Shown here: piece after piece, positions 57,355 through 64,000 of the stretch
Position numbering within the stretch: the stretch's first letter is position 1
How the letters are laid out: each line of letters begins with the position of its first letter
Assembly (NCBI GenBank): GCA_936432065.2
Contig: OW386292.2
Location: 127,469,639 to 127,533,638, forward strand
Direction: 5' to 3'
DNA: 64,000 nt
Source of the DNA: Rutpela maculata
Taxonomy: Eukaryota; Arthropoda; Insecta; Coleoptera; Cerambycidae
The notes under the pieces: model-generated
Told to the model about the DNA's origin: nothing
Seen by the model: only the letters and a program-made list of their open reading frames with translations
The model's database searches: none
Program-made: the position numbers and the translations under genes

Positions 57355-58408
57355 GAACTTTTCGAATCCTTACTTCTACCCCTTGAACTATGCATGGCCC
57401 AAATATAATTTGTATATGATTTTTTTCTTCTATTCGCTATTTTTTCGTCTAATTTGCGTGAACTATTAAAAAAAAGGACTCGATATGATGAAAATGGAGT
57501 GATGTATACCATTAACTAAGTTAGTTGCCTAATTACAATATTCAGGAAGTGGAGAGATAATTTTTTTTCGAACGTGCTTTATGTCCTCAATGGTGCTTTA
57601 AGCGATGTAATTCAAAAAGCTTTAGTTGTGGATAATTTTCAACTAGCAGAGAGAGAAATATAGTCATTTTGGAACAATATGAGCAAATTTCAAGAAAAAA
57701 TATCAATATGTTTACTTATGATCGACTAAGACGCAAAAACTAACATATCCCGGATTCAAATGCAAATAGAACATCATTCTTTTTTTACGTTGATTATTTC
57801 ATATACTTTCATAATTCGCTTATCGTTTTTGGTTTCACAAAAAAATCACGTCGTTATTTGAAGTTGTTTATACGTGCCATAATCCATAATTACAATTAAA
57901 TTCCAAAAAATTAGTTTAAATTAATTTTTTTTTCTTTCTAAAGACAACCGTAAAGTACATGTAAAAAACTACACTTAAAAAGAAAAATTGTCCTACTACG
58001 AGTCGATGCACTTAAACAAAATCCGATGGAGATTTAGTTCAATAAAGCACATGGTTTCACCAACTTTCGTTAAAATTGATGAATTATTACATCATATTTC
58101 TCAAACTGTTAAAAAAACTCAATTTTTGGTGGTTTTTATTTTTTTACAAATTTACAAATTATCAAGAAATTTCTTCATATGCCTAGTCTTATTCATAATT
58201 TTATAGCGAACAGTTTGGTATTTTTATTATTGCGATACGATTACTATGACATGAGATAAATTGTTAAAATTCTACAAGAAGCAATGGACGGATTTTGCAA
58301 AAAATGTTATTATACCTATACTTGTTATTATACAAATTAAAACAATGAAATTGCTGTAGCTAGAGAATTCCTTATTAACCTATTTTGATCCTTAATTTGA
58401 CTCCACTA

Positions 58409-59120
58409 AACCTGTTAGTTGACCTGTTCACGGCAACATGAATCCAAGATTCCTGAAAATCTCGTTCATTATGTTCAAGATTCTCAAATACGCAAAGTGT
58501 ATCATTTTCTATGTAAAATCTTCCACTCTTTTCGAATACATCATTGTATTTTATCAAAAACGTTCTTCAAGTGAGATATGGCCGATTTTACAAGAAGAAG
58601 CAGGATATTGCTGATAATATTCGATTAACCTTTATTTTTATACTGGAAACTGAGCAAATCACGATAGATACTCCAAACCTTGTATCAGACCGCTTTTGAA
58701 TTAGAAAGTAATGTATATGTCTAAGAAAGATTAAGTTTGGTTGTACATATTACTGAAATGTATTTCAATAGTATGTAAGCCTTTTCACCACGTCACGGTA
58801 CTGATCCAGGAAGAGGTTTATGTTTTTTTTATTTCTTCTTGTTTTGTTGTTTGTTTTCAATTTTTTTGACTTTTTATTTTTTTAGCGTTTTTTAACTTTT
58901 TTTTTTTATTTCACAAACAAATTAATTTCTGAAGCGAATCTTAATAGCAAGTATATTTAATTATGCGAATCTGCTTCTTTACGTATAGAAATAGATACGT
59001 CACAAATATCTGTATTCGGTATATGAACTCCTTCATATTGTGCATAATCGAAATACCAAACGATTATCATAACATGGCTACAACAACCGTGAACAACTCT
59101 CACAGGTACAGTTATACTTA
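58409..59120. other. Intergenic, nothing recognised
   Basis: AT-rich with long T runs near 58825-58915; no gene. Confidence 0.45.
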
Positions 59121-60032
59121 CACTCAAAGAAAATGATAGGTAAATTCAACCAAAAAGAGCATATGAAATCGCGCCTATCTAGTTTCATAGTTAAATCAAT
59201 TAGAAAAGAATAGTCATACAACTTTATTTGTTTTCGTAAATGAATAGTAGTTTAATAATCATATCTTCTTGTAACAAATTAAATAGTACAATGACATTTT
59301 TTTATGTTCACTAACCATTTTCAATTTGGTCTACAATTAAATAGTACAACGACTTTGTTTTTTGTTCACCAACTAATTTTTAGGTTGATCTACTTTTTAT
59401 TGTATGATGAAGTTTTTTTTTTTGGTTAGCCAAAATCTCAGTATTGAGACATCAGACCACCCAAACCAAAGATTAGAGATCGTTTATAAGATCCATCCAA
59501 ATATATCGATGATCCCTGAGAGAATTTGAACATTGCAATCATGTTATTAATTTTCTATAAATTCATAAGAGTATGATTGCATGATTGATTATTGTCAGTG
59601 ATTTGTATGTGGCGTCATCTGGGAATAATTTCTCTAGTAGACTACGTGGTAAGCAAGCAAATTTTGTGGTAATTCTTTTAGAACTTCTAGAAGACGACAA
59701 TAATATTGGTTTGTCTACCAAGTACAATAATGCAGCGAACTAATACTGGGTTAGAATTACAATTCGATAATAGTTAAAAATAAAATATACTATTATCTAG
59801 TTTAATTTGACAGAATTCAACAAAATAATAGTCAGACCAACAAAATAATAGTCTTATTCATCTATTTTTTAAGTTAATGTTTGTTTTGTTGTACGACAAC
59901 TTTTTATTAGTTAAAATAAAAATCACATCTTGTTTAAAAATACCATCAATATAGTTTGGTTTAACAAAATTAACGATATTGTTAGTTAACCATTTTTTTT
60001 TGTTGAATTTACCCATACTATTTCTTTGAGTG
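59121..60032. mobile_element. CACTCAAAG-end MITE, 0.9 kb copy
   Basis: Same inverted ends as 28811-30049, flanked by TA at 59119-59120 and 60033-60034. Mostly collinear with that copy but with several internal deletions. The 97-codon frame 59858-60151 crosses the right end and is not a gene. Confidence 0.8.
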
Positions 60033-60990
60033 TACAGATCGAATCTATTCCAGTCTTTGTTATAATAATAAATTATAATGAATATTAGTAAAATATAAAT
60101 AATTAATTGATGCTTGCATTTCCTCCATCGCGTCGGCTCAGCAGCACCCAAATTTGGCGGAGAACTGATTGCTCGCCAATATTCTTGGCTAAAGATGTCG
60201 GTCTCGGATGACTGAGGTCAGGCAGGACTATTGCCCTTTACCCCAAGACATCGCTGTAGACCGGGGACCAGCCTCGTGCAGAGCGGGCGAACTTACTTTG
60301 CGTCAGCCCCACTCACAAATGTGAGCGGTGCAGACGATTTCGGCCCACCTCCTTGGGTCCTGGCTCGTTGGACCTTGCTGGCTAAGGCCTCTTCTGGCGT
60401 TCTTCTGTCTTGATCTTCTTTTCTTCGCCAGCTTGTCCCCCCCCCCCGGGAGTAGTCATCGGTCAGTTGGGTGTTTTGGGTTTTTATCTGGAGTGACTGC
60501 CGGTACACAGAATGCCAGTTGGCATCCTGTCATCCGGATCATCGGTAGGGTAAGGATGAGCTGTGTTGCTCGAGGACGGGCAGACCTAACTGCTTTGGTA
60601 GCATTTTCGGTCTGTCCGGAGCTATGGTGACTACAGGTACTGGACGGTTGTTTGTCCGGTACTTGCAGGGTCTTGGGTGGGTGGTTGGGTGATCGTCCTG
60701 TCTCTTCCGTGGGGTGTCTTCATCGGACGGTGGTATGTTTTATACTCACCCGTTATCCAGTATCTGCACCTTCGGCCGCTTATGCCTCAGAGCATTCTGA
60801 TTGCTCACCAAGCTGAGAGACTCCTACAAAGGCTGTAGTCCATCGGATGCGGTGCTGTGCTGTGCTGTGCCGTGCGAAGCGGTATGAAGCGGAGTCAGCT
60901 TGTAATCGAATTACACGCATTTCAATGGCGGATAGTTCACTCGTGCTGGCCTGTGTGTTTTCGACAAGCTGTGGCTTGCTGACCCAGTTT
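60033..60990. other. GC-rich island of unknown origin
   Basis: From about 60120 to 60960 GC content is clearly higher than in the AT-rich flanks, with CpG-containing text and a C10 run at about 60438-60447. Minus-strand codons 60293-60508 read a basic, Gln/Arg/Pro-rich peptide (EDQDRRTPEEALASKVQRA), and another frame is open on the plus strand (60328-60630). Neither matches a family that I recognise. The composition resembles the LINE fragments of this window, so a retroelement 5' region or ORF1 fragment is possible. A (GCTGT)n-like run lies at 60852-60875. Confidence 0.35.
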
Positions 60991-61577
60991 TATTTCGCAT
61001 CGTGACCAATTGTAGCTGTGCTGAACGGTGTTTATATCCCATACAGCACACCAAATAACGATTACGATGTGTTCGCATTGTGACGATGTATCTAGATGCA
61101 GACACAAGGTTACACAATTCTACGATATAAATGTGCTACGTTTACACATTGTAAACACACACGTATGCACAAAGGTTAAACGTCCGCCTCACAATGTAGC
61201 CACAGTATACCATTTATATATACACAAATAATTTGATCCACAGTGTGTTATCGAATGCACAGTGATTGACTTCCTAATGTCTCAGACGAATGACGTCTTT
61301 TTCATGTTATATTTGGTAATCCCCCCACAGGTTTTTAGTAATAGGAACATATAAAACTACATAATAGTTAGTAAGTCTATTTGATAAAAATAAAGTAATT
61401 AATGCATAAATACGTTTTGTCCTATGAATTTGTTTATTAGCCATCCGTATATTTTATTTACATTAACATATCTAATATTGTTTACCATCACTCCAATTTT
61501 TTCTCACAAGGGTTGCCTGCAAATTTTATAATGTTTATATTAAGTTATTAAATTCATTTTTACTTACCTTTGCCAAT
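60991..61577. other. Intergenic, nothing recognised
   Basis: No supported gene. The small frames at 60911-61117 and 61028-61231 overlap on opposite strands and look like chance. Confidence 0.4.
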
Positions 61578-61664
61578 TGCGGTGGGTAGGGGTCGAACCT
61601 ACATGTCTCCGTTGTCCCTATTACAGTACTGACGCTTCTACCAACTGAGCTACCTTAGTGACCG
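61578..61664 (-). tRNA. tRNA-like sequence, probably pseudogene or SINE head
   Basis: On the minus strand GTAGCTCAGTTGGTAGAAGC is a good A box/D arm, and GTAGGTTCGACCCCTAC is a perfect T arm. The expected 5' acceptor strand does not pair with CCACCGC after the T arm, and the anticodon stem is poor, so I do not assign an amino acid. It may be a diverged tRNA gene or the head of a tRNA-derived SINE. Confidence 0.45.
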
Positions 61665-62300
61665 TTTATCTCGGATGCTAAAAGCAGTACCTATTTATGG
61701 TGCTGTGTATGAAGTCTTTATTATGTGAAATTGAATTTCTAGCCTTATTTAAAATATATGAAAATCTTTCAGGTTCTCTTTTTTTTTCTATTTTTTTTAC
61801 GTGTTCCCAAACCTGAATTTTTCGAGTTACTAGTATTTTTATTTATTTATAATTATTAAGAAGAACTTATTTAATTTAATTAAACTGTCACCAGTGTCAC
61901 CTGAGAAGTACGAGTAGTTGTTGAACAACGTAATTATTACATTAATTCAGTGGCGGTTCGTTAAAAAAAATGTTTTGCCCAGATCTCGAAATTGAAGAGC
62001 AGAGAGGGAGAAATCCGAGAAAAAAATTTCCTCATCTCAAATTTGATGAGCGGTAGGGGGGGGGGAGTCGGGAGTCAACTATTTTAAGAATTTAAGTTTT
62101 AAGTTGAAGTACTTATACAAACCTGGGAAACGCGTTGGAGAAAAAACGGTCAGGTATAATATATCATCTACAACATAAATAGAATATTTAATGGTCTAAA
62201 ACAGACCTAAAATTGAAAAGAAGTATATTCGTACATCGGTTTTATAAGCAATTATTACCTTGAATAAAACAACTAAAAGTTTTTTCGCAATTATTTTAAC
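61665..62300. other. Intergenic, nothing recognised
   Basis: AT-rich with a short G9 run near 62057. No gene. Confidence 0.45.
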
Positions 62301-62490
62301 AAAAAAAAAAAGAGACAGAGTGAGCACGGATCGAACCGCCGCTTAAGCAAGCAAGCAAGCAATAACAAGTTTATTAAAGTTAGAGGTACATGTATGTGCC
62401 TCCCCGGAATCTGGCCCGGAGCCAGCCAGACAACCACGACTCGCCGCTTAATGCTTAACTCACTCAACCACTGACTTCTGTTTGAATACT
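62301..62490 (-). mobile_element. tRNA-derived SINE split by a jockey stub
   Basis: On the minus strand CAGTGGTTGAGTGAGTTAAGC (A-box-like, about 62455-62476) and GGTTCGATCCGTGCTCAC (B box, about 62320-62337) are followed by a T-rich tail. Between them sits a 94-bp jockey 3' end (62348-62441) with duplications CGCCGCTTAA at 62338-62347 and 62442-62451. Excising it brings the two boxes to normal SINE spacing. Confidence 0.6.
62348..62441 (-). mobile_element. 94-bp jockey 3' end
   Basis: Matches the 3' end of the jockey element at 46.93 kb (CTGGCTCCGGGCCAGA...TTCCGGGGA...AATAAACTTGTTATTG), but with a (CTTG)n-type tail instead of (TTGA)n. Perfect 10-bp target duplication. Confidence 0.85.
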
Positions 62491-62558
62491 TACTTAAAGA
62501 CTTTATAGTAGAACACGCAACGGCTAGATTTTGCTTTTTAATGTATTTTAATCTAATT

Positions 62559-63240
62559 ACTTCCACATCCAGTGGAAGTATAGTAACGACAACAAATTTA
62601 AAAAAATTTTTATTGTTCAAATAGGCTTAGAATGTCATGAAACGCCGAGATTTTAAGTTTGAGCGAAAAAAAATTTCTGTCTGTCTGTCGGTCGGTCTGT
62701 CTGTAACTTTTTTTTTGTGCGCACGTTTACTCTGGAACCGTTTGAGATATTGAAATTTGGTACACGTATGTACTTTAACGAGATCCAGAACTAGATTATA
62801 TTTTCATCTTGTTCCGTCGAAGGGTTCGGGGGTAAATTGGGGTAAATTTGGGGTAAATAGGTAAATCAAGCAGGTATGAGTCCATAAAATTAGTATTTAG
62901 TATATACATGAGAAGCTAAGATCTCAAAAAAAATTTTGGCATTAGCCATTACCACCCCCACCCTATTATTAAAGGGGATGAAAACAATTGTGATTTAGTG
63001 TGTGTACAAGAACGAGAAACCTCAAAACATTTTTCTACTTCATCCACACCCACTACCATCCCCTATAACCACCTACTACCAATGTTGGGTATCGTTTTAT
63101 GGGTTTTTGGGGTAGAGGATTTCAAATATTATATTATTAAAGTTCCATGAACAATTATTTCCACATACAAAATTTTTTCGTTGTGAGTGACTTGGATAGA
63201 AAATCCGGATGTGGAAGTAGTGATTCCTTGGGCAGCGGCT
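62559..63240. mobile_element. ACTTCCAC-end MITE, copy 3
   Basis: Same hairpin start, TCTGTCTGTCGGTCGG run, and right end GGATGTGGAAGTAGTG then ATTCCTTGGGCAGCGG as copies at 51685 and 52513. Collinear throughout. Confidence 0.75.
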
Positions 63241-63859
63241 TTTTATTATTAAAAGAACTCGATATCTTTAAAACTGCCGAATCTTTACAAACTCTTTCGA
63301 ATATAAATTATTTTGGATATTGTTAAAAACAAAAATGCCTGTTATATGTGTGGCTATGACCACTCTTTAGAGGAAAGAGGACACATGAGATACACATGGC
63401 CGGTATGCTCACGCTGACGCTTTGCGCGCGCACACTGTTCCATGCTCGAATAGTCGAATGTAGACACGACAAGACAGAACTAAAAAGTGTATATATAGTT
63501 ATTTGTATCATGTGTATATATCGCACTTTTATGTGGTGTATGCAGTAGGCACAAGTATTATATAAAGCATCACACATACATATGACTTAAACCTTGTAGC
63601 CATCTTCTACGGACGTCAAATTTCAACATTCTAATGATCCTTCTTTACGTTATATAAAAGTGTTTAGAATCTTGAGTGCATACGGTATACAATTATTAAA
63701 CATTGTACCACATAATTCTGTCAATATAAACATAAGTGTATCTCAGTACTAGTTGAACAATTAGATCCACCTTAACATATCTTATTTCTCAGGTGTATAT
63801 CTTGTAGAGACGTAATTACATTTGGACGTGCTGTTTGGGATGCTGTGCAGAACTGAAAA
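63241..63859 (+). promoter_or_regulatory. 5' flank of the MADF gene
   Basis: No repeat recognised. GTTATATAAAAGTG at about 63649-63662 is a TATA-like box about 200 bases before the ATG; whether it is the promoter is uncertain. The minus-strand frame 63323-63577 is not supported. Confidence 0.25.
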
Positions 63860-64000
63860 ATGGAAGAATTCATTGAAGTAGTGCGTAGTTATTCTTGTGT
63901 GTGGAAAATTGACGACAAAGATTACAAAAATCGAGACACCCGGGAAGGCACTTGGGATAAAGTAGCAGAACAGTGCAATTTAAAATGTGATCTTTTTTTT
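63860..64000 (+). CDS. MADF-domain protein, N-terminus (runs off the window)
   Basis: The ATG at 63860 has a suitable context (AAAAATGG) and opens 47 codons to the window edge: MEEFIEVVRSYSCVWKIDDK, DYKNRDTREGTWDKVAEQCN. This is the start of a MADF (Myb/SANT-like, Adf-1 type) DNA-binding domain. It has the expected hydrophobic first helix with F-I-E-x-V-R, the conserved D-Y-K-N-R-D and the W-x-x-V/I-A segment. MADF proteins are transcription regulators in insects; related MADF/Myb-like proteins are also encoded by PIF/Harbinger transposons, so either a host gene or a transposon ORF is possible. There is no frameshift in the visible part. Confidence 0.8.
   Translation, partial: MEEFIEVVRSYSCVWKIDDKDYKNRDTREGTWDKVAEQCNLKCDLFF

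Larger units (their letters stand above)
54976..57475. mobile_element. Nuclease element nested in the right arm of the 50.5-kb element
   Basis: Starts TAGTCCATGCAAATTTGAC and ends AATTTGCGTGAACTA, flanked by TTA at 54973-54975 and 57476-57478. In the undisturbed left arm of the host element the site has a single TTA (complement of 51505-51530), which confirms the insertion. The arms are about 450-490 bp; the right arm holds a 466-bp MITE (56889-57354). The inner gene remnant is at 55595-56470. Net length without the MITE is about 2.0 kb. Confidence 0.85.
50471..58408. mobile_element. Long-inverted-repeat nuclease element, largest copy (Academ-like)
   Basis: It starts TAGTGGAGTCAAAATG and ends TTTGACTCCACTA, flanked by AAC at 50468-50470 and 58409-58411. 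The left arm is 50471-51684 (about 1.2 kb). The right arm is split: 57476-58408 and 54820-54975 together are its complement. A second nuclease element (54976-57475) is inserted between these parts, and two MITEs lie just inside the left arm (51685-53190). Removing these leaves about 3.9 kb with a nuclease remnant at 53779-54871. Confidence 0.8.

Noticed and set aside
60328..60630. 100-codon plus-strand frame in the GC-rich island
   Set aside because: GC-rich sequence has few stops; an overlapping antisense frame is equally open and neither matches a family.
61578..61664. Functional tRNA gene
   Set aside because: Acceptor strands do not pair and the anticodon arm is poor, despite good A and B boxes.

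Overview
The window looks like a piece of a large, transposon-saturated arthropod genome, most likely an insect. The base composition is AT-rich, with spliceosomal intron signals, TATA/AATAAA signals and no operon structure. The decayed retroelements are Penelope-like, R1-like, R2-like, jockey-like, CR1-like, an RTE/CR1-type tail and Ty3/gypsy Gag. They lie beside many DNA transposons and foldback elements. I identify only three probable host coding pieces: two paralogous 64-nt first exons encoding signal peptides (minus strand, 1673-1736 and 46167-46230), one short terminal exon (minus, 19677-19717), and the start of a MADF-domain gene at the right edge (plus, 63860-64000). Almost every other open frame is a transposon remnant or chance.

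The strongest theme is a set of elements with very long inverted arms (about 0.4-1.5 kb). They carry decayed copies of one gene: an XPG/FEN1-like nuclease core (acidic DTD or GQDxD motif, then an H-A-F-S-G-C-D helix-turn-helix-like motif, then a PPT...W.W segment) ending in an eight-cysteine cluster and/or an acidic tail. Copies lie at 2072-5295, 10753-13232, 13888-19150, 26763-30310, 50471-58408 and, nested inside the last, 54976-57475. From memory of transposon classification, XPG nuclease plus a Cys8 zinc finger plus 3-bp target duplications is the profile of the Academ (AcademX) superfamily. The termini read directly from the sequence support this: three clean elements begin TAG, end CTA, and are flanked by TTA, TTA and AAC duplications; a fourth has TAA.

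Layout: 0-2 kb holds a foldback and the first secreted-protein exon. 2-5.3 kb is a nearly palindromic nuclease element. 5.7-9.2 kb holds a Penelope-like element and inverted repeats. 9.4-10.75 kb is a truncated R1-like LINE. 10.8-13.2 kb is a second nuclease element interrupted by a 5S-rRNA-derived SINE with perfect target duplications. 13.9-19.15 kb is a third nuclease element with palindromic arms. 19.2-20.3 kb holds a possible terminal exon, a 50-bp tandem repeat and a GC-rich hairpin. 20.36-32.67 kb is one element opened by several nested insertions, including an 8.3-kb hAT-like unit that itself contains another nuclease element. 33.18-37.24 kb is an intact-ended sister copy in inverse orientation. 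38-42 kb holds SINE, LINE and R2-like fragments; 43-46 kb holds unexplained repeats; 46.2 kb the second signal-peptide exon; 46.9-48.0 kb a jockey tail. 50.5-58.4 kb is the largest nuclease element. 59-63.2 kb holds MITEs, a GC-rich island and tRNA-like sequences; the MADF gene starts at the edge.

There is no evidence that any transposon gene here is intact. The local biology is nested insertion and decay, plus long inverted repeats that could give hairpin RNA if transcribed. Splicing, family assignments and gene joins are inferences from sequence reading alone.
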